Shown here: piece by piece, positions 8,295 through 16,900 of the stretch
Position numbering within the stretch: position 1 is the stretch's first letter
Layout: the number at the start of each line of letters is the position of its first letter
DNA from: Leptobacterium_A meishanense
GTDB lineage: Bacteria; Bacteroidota; Bacteroidia; Flavobacteriales; Flavobacteriaceae
Direction: 5' to 3'
Assembly (NCBI RefSeq): GCF_037645805.1
Contig: NZ_JBBEXE010000008.1
Span: forward strand, 79,012-143,011
DNA: 64,000 nt
Notes under the pieces: model-generated
Databases searched by the model: none
What the model saw: only the letters and a program-made list of their open reading frames with translations
What the model was told of the DNA's origin: nothing
Program-made: the position numbers and the translations under genes

Positions 8295-9039
8295 ATTTCT
8301 TGTTTGTTTTACTTATATATTTTTCCAATGCCATTGTCATAGAAGGCGTTTCCGGAGTAGGGGCTTCTATATCAATACGGAGATTGGCATCTTTGGCTGC
8401 CCGTACAGTAGAATTTCCGAAAACAGCAATACGGGTGTTATTTTGTTTAAAATCAGGGAAGTTTTTAAATAAAGACTCAATTCCTGAGGGACTAAAAAAG
8501 ACTAATACATCATAAAAAACATTTTTTAGGTCAGAAAGGTCACTGATCACTGTTTTGTATAAGACAGCTCTTTTCCAATCAATATTTAATGTATCTAAAA
8601 TTTCGGGAACAGCATCTTTTAAAACATCCGAGGAAGGCAAAAGGAACCTTTCATCTTTATACTTTTTGATTAACGGAACCATATCCTGAAAAGCCATTTT
8701 ACCGACATATATCTTCCGTTTTCTATAAACAACATATTTTTGGAGATAGTAAGCAACAGCTTCTGATTGACAGAAGTATTTCATGCTGTCAGGTACTTTA
8801 AACCGCATTTCTTCAGCCACCCTAAAATAATGATCGACGGCATTTCTACTGGTTAGGATAATAGCAGTAAATTTAGACAAATCTATTTTTTGTTGTCTTA
8901 CATCCTTAGCATCTACTCCTTCAACATGAATGAATGGTCTGAAATCAATTTTCACTTTTTGTTTTTCTATAAGTTGAAGGTATGGTGAATTTTCTGTTTT
9001 AGGTTCTGGTTGAGAAACCAAAATTGTCTTCACTTTCAT
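8293..9039 (-). CDS. hemD: uroporphyrinogen-III synthase
   Basis: A 248-residue cytoplasmic enzyme of tetrapyrrole synthesis that closes hydroxymethylbilane to uroporphyrinogen III. The start MKVKTILVSQPEPKTENSPY, the mid-part FTAIILTSRNAVDHYFRVAE and the later DVLVFFSPSGIESLFKNFPD with RIAVFGNSTVRAAKD are the recurrent motifs of this poorly conserved family. Gene order supports the call: a DUF4271 membrane protein lies 10 bp upstream, a pairing commonly seen in Flavobacteria. Confidence 0.88.
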   Translation of the reverse strand: MKVKTILVSQPEPKTENSPYLQLIEKQKVKIDFRPFIHVEGVDAKDVRQQKIDLSKFTAIILTSRNAVDHYFRVAEEMRFKVPDSMKYFCQSEAVAYYLQKYVVYRKRKIYVGKMAFQDMVPLIKKYKDERFLLPSSDVLKDAVPEILDTLNIDWKRAVLYKTVISDLSDLKNVFYDVLVFFSPSGIESLFKNFPDFKQNNTRIAVFGNSTVRAAKDANLRIDIEAPTPETPSMTMALEKYISKTNKK

Positions 9040-9049
9040 ATAAACTATA

Positions 9050-9712
9050 TTAGCTTAATCCGTTGTTATAAAACACCAATTTAATAGCAATTACATAAGG
9101 TGCTATTTCGAGAGCGCAAAGGTACAAAATAAAATAGAACAATCTAGGAAGTATTATTTTTTGGTGGTTTAAGATTGTGAGAATAAAAGCAATAAAATTT
9201 AATGTCAGAAATATGAAAATGACTGTCCACAGAAGTACAGGGCTATTTAAAGGGCTATAAATATAAAGCGCGATAAGAGGAAATATAATAATTGCAATGA
9301 AGCTTCTGTAGCTTACTTTATGGAAGTTATACTGCTCGGAAAAAGCTTCGGCCATGACTATAGTAGCAATCAATTTCTCAAAATAGTACTTAAATAAGAC
9401 AAAAAGACCTAGAGAAGCGATGATGGTAAAAAGAGGATATGAAACAGGGAGTTTATAATAATCAAAAACAAATTGTGCTAAAAAACCATAAATAATAATC
9501 TGAACAATGAACAACAGAACATTAAATAGGCTAAAATTTAAATTAACCTCTTTCCCGTATACTTTGAAGTATTTATTAGAAAATAAAAGTGTAATAAATG
9601 TCTGAAAACGTTCTTCAAATAAAATTTTAGAGATAACAATTAATGCACCGCACAAAAGCAGGAGGGATGTTTCTAAGGTATAATATTCGATATGCCTGTT
9701 AATTATTTCCAC
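9050..9712 (-). CDS. DUF4271 integral membrane protein
   Basis: A 220-residue protein with about seven hydrophobic segments and short basic loops, such as LLLLCGALIVISKILF and FNVLLFIVQIIIYGFLAQFV. The loop AFSEQYNFHKVSYR matches the DUF4271 family of Bacteroidota. Its role is unknown. It overlaps the upstream glycosyltransferase gene by 14 bp and precedes hemD by 10 bp, so the three genes are most likely one transcript. Confidence 0.85.
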   Translation of the reverse strand: MEIINRHIEYYTLETSLLLLCGALIVISKILFEERFQTFITLLFSNKYFKVYGKEVNLNFSLFNVLLFIVQIIIYGFLAQFVFDYYKLPVSYPLFTIIASLGLFVLFKYYFEKLIATIVMAEAFSEQYNFHKVSYRSFIAIIIFPLIALYIYSPLNSPVLLWTVIFIFLTLNFIAFILTILNHQKIILPRLFYFILYLCALEIAPYVIAIKLVFYNNGLS

Positions 9713-11390
9713 GGAGCGTTTCTATATTAATGATATTCCCCTGAAACCCGAAAGGCATATTATTTTCTGAGATCGTTATCCTGAAAAATGGCTCTCCTTC
9801 CAATTTCCCCAGCTCTTTCAACTTGGCTTTTACTTTTACAATACTTTTAGCCGGAATAAAGCCGGATGAATGCTTTTTTGAAAGATCTATCGCAAGAGTA
9901 TCTACTCGCCTCTTTTTATCATTCAATGTCAAACCATAGAACTTTAAGTATTCAAATGCAATGTCTTCATTGTATGGGTTATTGATGGTAAATGATATGG
10001 AATCTTTATAGTTTTTAAAATCGTTTTCCTTTAATTGTGCTTTCAATTTTCGCCATGAAATGAAATCATCTATAAAAACTCCTTTCCATTTACGCTCTTT
10101 GTAATTTCTTATCACTTTTATTACTGAATCAGCGTCTTTAGAATAGGATAAAAAAGCTACTTTTTTATGTTGAAACTTGTATTCAGAACTATCTATATCA
10201 AATTGATTTTCTCTAAAATGAATTCCATTAAATGAGAATATATCAACTCCTGAATAGAAACTGTACATAGTTGCATCACTATAAGAATTTTTAAATACTA
10301 CAGGGAGCCCCTTTGTTTGTTGGTACAGCTCTTTTACCCATTTTTTATTTCCATGAGTTTCATAAGTAATAGGAGAAACTTGTTCATATACTAAGGCAAA
10401 ACGTAAAAATAATATTGCTATTAAGGAAATACTACTTGTTATAACCAACCATTTCTTAAACTTTTTATGATGTATTGCATATGAAAAGGCAATGATAATA
10501 AGAGGAATACTTACTAATACCGGCCATTGTGCTTGTGTCCTTCTATTAAAAGAGGAAAATAAAAAGAATATAAAAACACCATAAACAAGATATTTTAATG
10601 CATTGTCAAAAGAGTTTTGTGTTTTGTGTTTAAGAAAAGCCCAATAGATCAATGGAAAGGCTACTCCCATGATACCAAAAAAGCTAGCTAGGTAGTCTAA
10701 TGTAAAATTTAATTTATATTGACTATCAGCACGATCTACAAGGTGATACCGTAAAGAAACAAAATCTGTTTCATAAAGCCAGTTTAGATGTGGTGCGTAC
10801 AATAAGATAGCCAATAGGATGGCAGCCCAGAATTTCCGTTTGAGAAGTATTTTAAAGTTTGATAAAATAATGAGTATAATAAAAAGCGCTGCGTGATATT
10901 TACTATACATCATCCCTGCCATACTGATACTTAAGATAATAACAACCCACCAATTCTGTCTGTGCAAAAATTGTTTGTAACCCCATAAAAAAAGTGCTGC
11001 AAAGAAAAATAGAGGGGTATCAGGGAGCATGAAAAAACCATACACATTAAAAAGTGCAACAGAACCGGTAAGAAGACAAAAAAGGATAATATGTTTGTAC
11101 TTAGAAGGGTCATCAATTAATTTCCAAAGCAATATGATTGTTCCTGAAAACAAAAAACTGGCAAAGAAACGAATCCCCAGCTCTCCTTTAAAAAGAACAC
11201 TGCCAATTTTTACAAGAAGAGCCACCATTGGTGGATGATCAAAATAACCCCAGCTTAAATGCTGGGAAAAATACCAATAATAAGACTCATCAAGAATTAA
11301 TTCGGTAGCATAACCTTGAACCAGATTAACAATAGTTAAAACAAAAATAAAACTATAAAAAAAATGTACTGGCTTTTGATTTTTATACAT
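9699..11390 (-). CDS. GT39-type membrane glycosyltransferase
   Basis: A 563-residue multi-spanning protein of the ArnT/PMT type. The first extracytoplasmic loop contains LILDESYYWYFSQHLSWGYF followed by DHPPM, the signature with the catalytic acidic residue. About ten further membrane segments follow. The C-terminal region of about 200 residues appears soluble and periplasmic. Such enzymes transfer sugars from polyprenyl phosphate to lipids or proteins outside the membrane. The divergent gene at 11525 encodes a polyprenol-phosphate-mannose synthase-like GT2, which could supply the donor. That link is inference. Confidence 0.88.
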   Translation of the reverse strand: MYKNQKPVHFFYSFIFVLTIVNLVQGYATELILDESYYWYFSQHLSWGYFDHPPMVALLVKIGSVLFKGELGIRFFASFLFSGTIILLWKLIDDPSKYKHIILFCLLTGSVALFNVYGFFMLPDTPLFFFAALFLWGYKQFLHRQNWWVVIILSISMAGMMYSKYHAALFIILIILSNFKILLKRKFWAAILLAILLYAPHLNWLYETDFVSLRYHLVDRADSQYKLNFTLDYLASFFGIMGVAFPLIYWAFLKHKTQNSFDNALKYLVYGVFIFFLFSSFNRRTQAQWPVLVSIPLIIIAFSYAIHHKKFKKWLVITSSISLIAILFLRFALVYEQVSPITYETHGNKKWVKELYQQTKGLPVVFKNSYSDATMYSFYSGVDIFSFNGIHFRENQFDIDSSEYKFQHKKVAFLSYSKDADSVIKVIRNYKERKWKGVFIDDFISWRKLKAQLKENDFKNYKDSISFTINNPYNEDIAFEYLKFYGLTLNDKKRRVDTLAIDLSKKHSSGFIPAKSIVKVKAKLKELGKLEGEPFFRITISENNMPFGFQGNIINIETLRGNN

Positions 11391-11495
11391 AATATGAATT
11401 GCATTTCAGCAAAAATACTTATTTATAATCAGGAAATCATCAGCGTTAATTTCTTATTAAATCGATCATTTATTAGCAAAAGCACTTTAATAGCT

Positions 11496-11503
11496 TATTT
11501 TTG
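11496..11503 (+). promoter_or_regulatory. putative -7 element before the mannose synthase gene
   Basis: TATTTTTG fits TANNTTTG and lies 21 nt before the ATG at 11525. A -33 element is not evident. Confidence 0.4.
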
Positions 11504-11524
11504 TAGACAACTTAATTATTGCAC

Positions 11525-12265
11525 ATGCATTCGGATAGCCTGGTAATTATTCCGACATACAATGAAATTGAGAACATTGAAGGCATTATAAAAGCTGTTT
11601 TTCAGTCAGAAAAACCATTTCATGTGTTAGTTGTCGATGACAGTTCCCCTGATGGGACAGCTAATCAAGTGAAAAAAATGCAAAAAGAGTTTCCGGAGCG
11701 TTTGTTTCTTGAAGAAAGAAAGAACAAATCGGGTTTGGGGACTGCCTACATACATGGATTTAAATGGGCTCTAAAGCAGGCGTATCACTATATTTTTGAA
11801 ATGGATGCTGATTTTTCCCACAACCCACAAGATTTAATACGCCTTTACAAAGCATGTCATGAAAATGGTGCAGATGTAGCTATAGGTTCCCGTTATGTAA
11901 AAGGGGTTAATGTGGTTAATTGGCCTTTGCACCGTATATTGTTATCGTATGGGGCATCTTTCTATGTAAAACTAATTACCGGAATGAAAGTGCATGACCC
12001 TACTGCTGGGTTTATTTGCTATAAGCGGGCCGTAGTAGAAGCGATAGATCTTGATAAAATTCAATTTATAGGATATGCGTTTCAAATAGAAATGAAGTTC
12101 AGGGCGCATCTCAAAAAGTTTAAAATTGTAGAGGTGCCTATCATTTTTAGAGATAGGGTCAGAGGCACTTCTAAAATGAATGGGAAGATTATAAATGAAG
12201 CTATTTTTGGCGTATTAGGAATGAAACTAAAAAGTATTTTCAATAAAAAAGCATATTATTCATGA
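11525..12265 (+). CDS. polyprenol monophosphomannose synthase-like GT2
   Basis: A 246-residue GT-A glycosyltransferase similar to bacterial/eukaryotic dolichol-phosphate mannose synthase. The beginning SLVIIPTYNEIENIEGIIKA, the nucleotide-binding VLVVDDSSPDGTANQV, and the metal-binding FEMDADFSHNP with IGSRYVKG are all present. There is no C-terminal membrane domain, as in the short soluble forms. It would transfer mannose from GDP-mannose to polyprenyl phosphate on the cytoplasmic face. I chose ATG 11525; an in-frame TTG at 11519 adds only two residues. The stop overlaps the next start in ATGA. Confidence 0.92.
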   Translation: MHSDSLVIIPTYNEIENIEGIIKAVFQSEKPFHVLVVDDSSPDGTANQVKKMQKEFPERLFLEERKNKSGLGTAYIHGFKWALKQAYHYIFEMDADFSHNPQDLIRLYKACHENGADVAIGSRYVKGVNVVNWPLHRILLSYGASFYVKLITGMKVHDPTAGFICYKRAVVEAIDLDKIQFIGYAFQIEMKFRAHLKKFKIVEVPIIFRDRVRGTSKMNGKIINEAIFGVLGMKLKSIFNKKAYYS

Positions 12266-13599
12266 ATAAAATACTAATAAAGAATGCTCATATTATAAAT
12301 GAAGGGATTACTTTTAATGGGGATGTGTTAATAGAAGGAGAATATATTAGTAAAGTAGATAAAAGTATATCCGCAGACCATACAATGAAGGTAATTGATG
12401 CAGGAGGGAAGTTCCTTTTACCTGGAATTATAGACGATCAAGTACATTTTCGTGAACCGGGGCTTACCCACAAAGCGACCATTGCTACGGAAAGCAAAGC
12501 GGCTATTGCAGGGGGCATAACTACATTTATGGAACAACCCAATACTGTTCCGCAAACAACTACCATAGAAAAATTAGAAGAAAAGTTTGCCATAGCTGCT
12601 AATACGTCGTACGCTAACTACTCATTCATGTTCGGAGGAACTAATGATAATTTAGAGGAACTAAAAAAACTTCCAAAAAAATCTTGTGCAGGAGTAAAAT
12701 TGTTTTTAGGTTCATCTACCGGAAATATGTTAGTAGATGATGAATCAGTCTTAGAAAAGATATTTTCAAATACAGAAATGGTCATCTCTGCACATTGTGA
12801 AGATGAAAGTACCATAAGAACAAATTTGGAGAAATATGAAGCTATATACGGTGATAACATCCCTATAAAATACCATCCGATAATACGAAGTGAGGAAGCA
12901 TGTTATTTATCATCTTCAAGAGCAATTGCACTAGCAAAAAGGACCGGGGCACGATTGCATGTATTTCACGTATCAACGGAAAAGGAAACCCATCTTTTTC
13001 GAAATGATATTCCATTAAAAGAAAAAAAGATCACTGCAGAAGCCTGTATTCACCATCTTTGGTTTACAGAGGATGATTATGAAACAAAAGGAACACTTAT
13101 AAAGTGGAACCCTGCAGTTAAAAAAGTGACAGATAGAACAGCATTGTGGGATGCCTTGTTGGATGACCGTATTGATATTATTGCTACAGACCATGCCCCG
13201 CATACACTTGAAGAAAAACAACAACCATATACTTCAGCACCCTCAGGAGGGCCTTTAGTACAACATGCGTTTCCTGCTATGTTGGAGAAACATAAAGAAG
13301 GTAAAATAACATTAGAGAAGATTGTAGAAAAGATGTGCCATAATCCAGCTATCTTGTTTCAAATAAAAAATAGGGGATATATAAGGGAAGGGTATTATGC
13401 AGATATGGTGTTGGTAGATTTAAATGCTCCTTGGACAGTATCTGAAGAGAACATTTTGTACAAATGTGGTTGGTCGCCCTTTGAAGAGGCTACATTCACC
13501 TCAAAAATTACTCATACATTTGTGAATGGAAACCTGGCATATGAAAATGGAACATTTTCTGAGATCAAAAACGCAAAACGGCTTGAATTTAACCGATAA
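12262..13599 (+). CDS. pyrC: dihydroorotase
   Basis: A 445-residue amidohydrolase that closes carbamoyl-aspartate to dihydroorotate in pyrimidine synthesis. The metal motif DDQVHFREPG (near residue 60) and the following AAIAGGITTFMEQPN are typical of class I dihydroorotases. KLFLGSSTGN probably carries the carboxylated lysine. HCEDES, HVFHVST and IATDHAPHT complete the metal site. An allantoinase or hydantoinase cannot be fully excluded, but the motif set and flavobacterial context favour dihydroorotase. It overlaps both neighbours by 1-4 bp. Confidence 0.92.
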   Translation: MNKILIKNAHIINEGITFNGDVLIEGEYISKVDKSISADHTMKVIDAGGKFLLPGIIDDQVHFREPGLTHKATIATESKAAIAGGITTFMEQPNTVPQTTTIEKLEEKFAIAANTSYANYSFMFGGTNDNLEELKKLPKKSCAGVKLFLGSSTGNMLVDDESVLEKIFSNTEMVISAHCEDESTIRTNLEKYEAIYGDNIPIKYHPIIRSEEACYLSSSRAIALAKRTGARLHVFHVSTEKETHLFRNDIPLKEKKITAEACIHHLWFTEDDYETKGTLIKWNPAVKKVTDRTALWDALLDDRIDIIATDHAPHTLEEKQQPYTSAPSGGPLVQHAFPAMLEKHKEGKITLEKIVEKMCHNPAILFQIKNRGYIREGYYADMVLVDLNAPWTVSEENILYKCGWSPFEEATFTSKITHTFVNGNLAYENGTFSEIKNAKRLEFNR

Positions 13600-14009
13600 T
13601 GAAAAACTTGGTATATAGTTTATTGTGTATTACAGTAATAATTTCATGTAAAGAAGAGGTGGTAGAGAAACCTGAAGACCTCATTAGTGAAGATAAAATG
13701 GTTGAAATCATATACGATTTAGCCATTTTTAATGCAGCAAAAGGAATTAGTATTGCGAAGTTGGAAGAAGGGAATGTGAAATTGGAGACGTTTATCTATG
13801 AACGTTATCATATTGATAGCACCCGGTTTGCTAATAGCAGCATCTATTATGCATCGGAGCCGGAAATACATTTGGGAATTTATAAAAAAGTAGAAGAACG
13901 CTTGAATAAATACAATGATGTATTAAAAAAAGCGGAAGAAGAACGGCGCAAACTAAAAGACTCGACTCAAAAAATAGTGAGGGACAGTATTAAATTGATT
14001 AAAAATTGA
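13599..14009 (+). CDS. DUF4296 lipoprotein
   Basis: A 136-residue secreted protein with a lipoprotein signal (MKNLVYSLLCITVIISC, cleavage before Cys17). The conserved part EDKMVEIIYDLAIFNAAKG followed by a helical, charged C-terminus matches DUF4296, a Bacteroidota-specific family of unknown function often found just after dihydroorotase. The start overlaps the pyrC stop by one base (TAATG). It ends two bases from the convergent epimerase gene. Confidence 0.88.
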   Translation: MKNLVYSLLCITVIISCKEEVVEKPEDLISEDKMVEIIYDLAIFNAAKGISIAKLEEGNVKLETFIYERYHIDSTRFANSSIYYASEPEIHLGIYKKVEERLNKYNDVLKKAEEERRKLKDSTQKIVRDSIKLIKN

Positions 14010-14010
14010 A

Positions 14011-15006
14011 TTAATATCTGCTACAAATAATTTCAATTGTTTTTGAAAGAGGTTTGAAATCAAACTCTATTGCCTTCTTTATTTTTTCACTGCTATAATA
14101 ATTGCTTCTGAATGCTGCATGTACAGAAGCCTTTGTAAAGGTCCGTTTGGATCCTGTAAAAAAACTTTTCAGCCAATCTATATAACACAAAACATATAAT
14201 ATAAAAAATGGAGCCTTTTTATATGGAGGGACTTTCCCAAATTTTTCAGCAATTGTTGTAAATAACTTTTTAAAACTCCAATTTTCACTCACAAGAATAA
14301 ATCGGTCGTTCTTTATAGCACTTTTCATCAATGTAACCATGGCAATAACCACATCTTCAACATCTACAAATCCGGTGATACCGGTAGTATAAAATTTCAT
14401 TCCGTTATGAATTCGCTTGAAGATTTTACCACTTCCTTTATTCCAGGATCCGGCTCCAAGAATTATCCCGGGATTCACAATTACCACATCTATTCCTTCT
14501 TGAGAAGCACGCCATACCTCCATTTCAGCCCCGTGTTTAGAGATTGCATATGCATTGTTTTTTGCTTCTGGGTTCCAAGGGGTCTTTTCAGTGATTGGTT
14601 TTTTGTCAAGGGTTTTGCCAAGCGCAGCGATAGAGCTTGTATAACATAGTTTTTTTATATTATTGGCGATACATAGGTTGACAATATTGGAGGTACCTTC
14701 TATGTTTACCTTACGCATTTTGAAATAATCTTTTGGATCAAATGAAATCAATGCTGCTGTATGATAAACGTATGTAATATTCTTAAATGCCTTAGTAAGT
14801 TTAGGAAGGTCATTAATATCAGCTTCTACCCATTCGATTTTTGAAAAAAGCTTTTCTACATCTTCTGTGAAGAAAGCAAAAATAAGCTTTACAGTATTTA
14901 AATCACTATCTTTTCTATGAATAGCCCTCACATATTGTCCATCAGCAGTGAGTTTGTACAATAAATGAGCACCTACCAAGCCTGTTCCTCCAGTTACTAA
15001 TACCAT
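14011..15006 (-). CDS. NAD-dependent epimerase/dehydratase (extended SDR)
   Basis: A 331-residue extended short-chain dehydrogenase. The N-terminal NAD site is MVLVTGGTGLVGAHLLYKL. The catalytic Tyr-Lys pair is in NNAYAISKHGAEMEVWRASQ, and TSSIAALG carries the Ser. DVEDVVIAMVTLM is typical of the atypical 3-beta-HSD/dihydroflavonol-reductase-like group. The substrate is unknown. It is a stand-alone gene divergent from tyrS and closely convergent with the DUF4296 gene. Confidence 0.88.
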   Translation of the reverse strand: MVLVTGGTGLVGAHLLYKLTADGQYVRAIHRKDSDLNTVKLIFAFFTEDVEKLFSKIEWVEADINDLPKLTKAFKNITYVYHTAALISFDPKDYFKMRKVNIEGTSNIVNLCIANNIKKLCYTSSIAALGKTLDKKPITEKTPWNPEAKNNAYAISKHGAEMEVWRASQEGIDVVIVNPGIILGAGSWNKGSGKIFKRIHNGMKFYTTGITGFVDVEDVVIAMVTLMKSAIKNDRFILVSENWSFKKLFTTIAEKFGKVPPYKKAPFFILYVLCYIDWLKSFFTGSKRTFTKASVHAAFRSNYYSSEKIKKAIEFDFKPLSKTIEIICSRY

Positions 15007-15168
15007 ACTGCTAAATTAGGGTTAAAAGCAATCAGATAAAAATAAATAAGCGAACCTAAGTGGATCTCACAGATTTCTTGAAATTGTGAAGGTTAAACAA
15101 AAAATAGCAATTCGTTATATGTATCCACTCTTTTTCTTTTTATTCTTCTTCTTTTTTAGCAATCCCAT

Positions 15169-15176
15169 TATCTTTG
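15169..15176 (+). promoter_or_regulatory. -7 element of the tyrS promoter
   Basis: TATCTTTG is a perfect TANNTTTG, preceded by a long pyrimidine-rich tract. It overlaps the in-frame TTG at 15174, showing that the ATG at 15204 is the real tyrS start, about 20 nt after the expected transcription start. Confidence 0.6.
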
Positions 15177-15203
15177 CGTTTGATCATTATAAATAAAACT
15201 AAG

Positions 15204-16499
15204 ATGCCAAAGAATTTTGTTGAGGAACTGCGCTGGAGAGGGATGATACATGATGTCATGCCCGGAACGGAAGAACACTTATTGGAAGGAATGAGAGCTG
15301 CTTATGTGGGGATTGACCCTACGGCCGATTCCCTTCATATCGGACATTTAGTAGGCGTAATGATGTTGCGACATTTTCAGTTGTGTGGGCACAAACCTTA
15401 TGCATTGGTTGGTGGTGCTACGGGAATGATCGGTGATCCGTCAGGAAAATCAAATGAACGGAATTTATTGGATGAGGCAGCCCTCCGCCATAACCAAGAA
15501 GCTATTAAAAAACAATTGGCCAAGTTTCTTGATTTTGATTCGGAAGCTTCCAATGCGGCAAAACTGGTAAATAACTATGACTGGATGAAAGATATTTCCT
15601 TTCTTTCATTTATCAGGGATGTGGGCAAGCATATTACCGTTAATTACATGATGGCAAAAGACTCCGTTAAAAAACGCTTATCTTCTGATGATGCCGAAGG
15701 GATGTCATTTACTGAGTTTAGCTATCAACTCGTTCAAGGGTATGATTTTTTACACTTATACAGAGAAGGGGGATGCTCATTTCAAATGGGCGGGAGTGAC
15801 CAATGGGGAAACATTACCACAGGAACTGAACTCATTCGGAGAATTGCAAATGGAAAGGCGTATGCACTTACCTGCCCATTAATCACCAAGGCAGATGGCA
15901 CCAAATTTGGAAAAACAGAAGGGGGCAATGTATGGTTAAGCCCTGAGAGGACATCACCTTATAAATTCTATCAATATTGGTTAAATGTTTCTGATGAAGA
16001 TGCGGAGAAATACATAAAAATATTTACTTTTTTAACAAAAGAAGAAATAGAAGAATTGGTCACATCACATAAAGAAGCCCCTCACCAAAGATCCTTACAA
16101 AAGCGTTTAGCAGAAGAAATTACAGTAATGGTTCATTCTAAAGAAGAACTTGAAAATGCTATAAAGGCATCCGAAATATTATTTGGAAATTCTACATCGG
16201 AAGACTTAAAAAGCTTAAATGAACAAACTTTTCTAGATGTTTTTGAGGGAGTACCACAAGCAACGGTATCGAAAGCAATGATTGAAGAAGGGATAGACAT
16301 TGTTGCAGCCTTGGCAGAAAAGACAGGGTTTTTAAAATCAAATGGGGAAGCTAGGCGGGCATTAAAAGAGAATTCCATCTCTGTAAATAAAGAAAAGGTG
16401 CGAGAAGGGCATATCATTACCTCATCTGAACTTATAAACGATAAATATATACTGTTACAGCGTGGAAAGAAAAATTACTTTATTCTCGCTGCTTCCTAA
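15204..16499 (+). CDS. tyrS: tyrosyl-tRNA synthetase
   Basis: A 431-residue class I synthetase that attaches tyrosine to tRNA-Tyr. AYVGIDPTADSLHIGHLVGV holds the HIGH-type signature. QMGGSDQWGNITTG and LITKADGTKFGKTEGGNVWL (the KFGKT loop, equivalent to KMSKS) follow. The C-terminal S4-like RNA-binding domain is present (NGEARRALKENSISVNKEKV). The start is set at MPKNF because an upstream TTG overlaps the promoter. The gene is monocistronic, with a convergent small membrane protein 6 bp downstream. Confidence 0.97.
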   Translation: MPKNFVEELRWRGMIHDVMPGTEEHLLEGMRAAYVGIDPTADSLHIGHLVGVMMLRHFQLCGHKPYALVGGATGMIGDPSGKSNERNLLDEAALRHNQEAIKKQLAKFLDFDSEASNAAKLVNNYDWMKDISFLSFIRDVGKHITVNYMMAKDSVKKRLSSDDAEGMSFTEFSYQLVQGYDFLHLYREGGCSFQMGGSDQWGNITTGTELIRRIANGKAYALTCPLITKADGTKFGKTEGGNVWLSPERTSPYKFYQYWLNVSDEDAEKYIKIFTFLTKEEIEELVTSHKEAPHQRSLQKRLAEEITVMVHSKEELENAIKASEILFGNSTSEDLKSLNEQTFLDVFEGVPQATVSKAMIEEGIDIVAALAEKTGFLKSNGEARRALKENSISVNKEKVREGHIITSSELINDKYILLQRGKKNYFILAAS

Positions 16500-16505
16500 A
16501 AAGGG

Positions 16506-16889
16506 TTAGTGAGGGATATTATCAAATTGATCATGCCGTATCCGTACTGCATGGATAGAAAAAGTGATCAGCAAACCGATGGATATGAATAGGCTAATGG
16601 TCCCTGCCAGCATAAAAATAGTTGCTACCCCTTTTATAAGTGTGATATAGTTTCGGATCCCGGCCGTAATCCCTGCAATGACCATAGTCCCCGCAGCAAG
16701 GTATAACCCTACCATGGCCTTGGTCAATAAGCTTAATTGCTTTAGTTTTTTAGCTGTCAGGTCAGGGTTGGTATTCTCCTTAATAAGTTTGGAGATTTCA
16801 TTACTGAGTGCTATCAACATGTTGGACGTTGATAATATGAGGAGGGCTATTCCGGGTAATATGGTGATGGGGACGTACCAGTTATCCAT
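16506..16889 (-). CDS. small membrane protein, DUF2721-like
   Basis: A 127-residue protein with three likely membrane segments: ILPGIALLILSTSNMLIALS at the N-terminus, LYLAAGTMVIAGITAGI in the middle and ATIFMLAGTISLFISIGLLI near the end. A charged helix of about 30 residues lies between segments one and two. The order of segments and the LSTSN motif resemble DUF2721 proteins, but I am not certain. It is 11 bp downstream of the glutamate synthase-like gene on the same strand and is probably co-transcribed with it. Confidence 0.75.
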   Translation of the reverse strand: MDNWYVPITILPGIALLILSTSNMLIALSNEISKLIKENTNPDLTAKKLKQLSLLTKAMVGLYLAAGTMVIAGITAGIRNYITLIKGVATIFMLAGTISLFISIGLLITFSIHAVRIRHDQFDNIPH

Positions 16890-16900
16890 ATGGATTTTTA

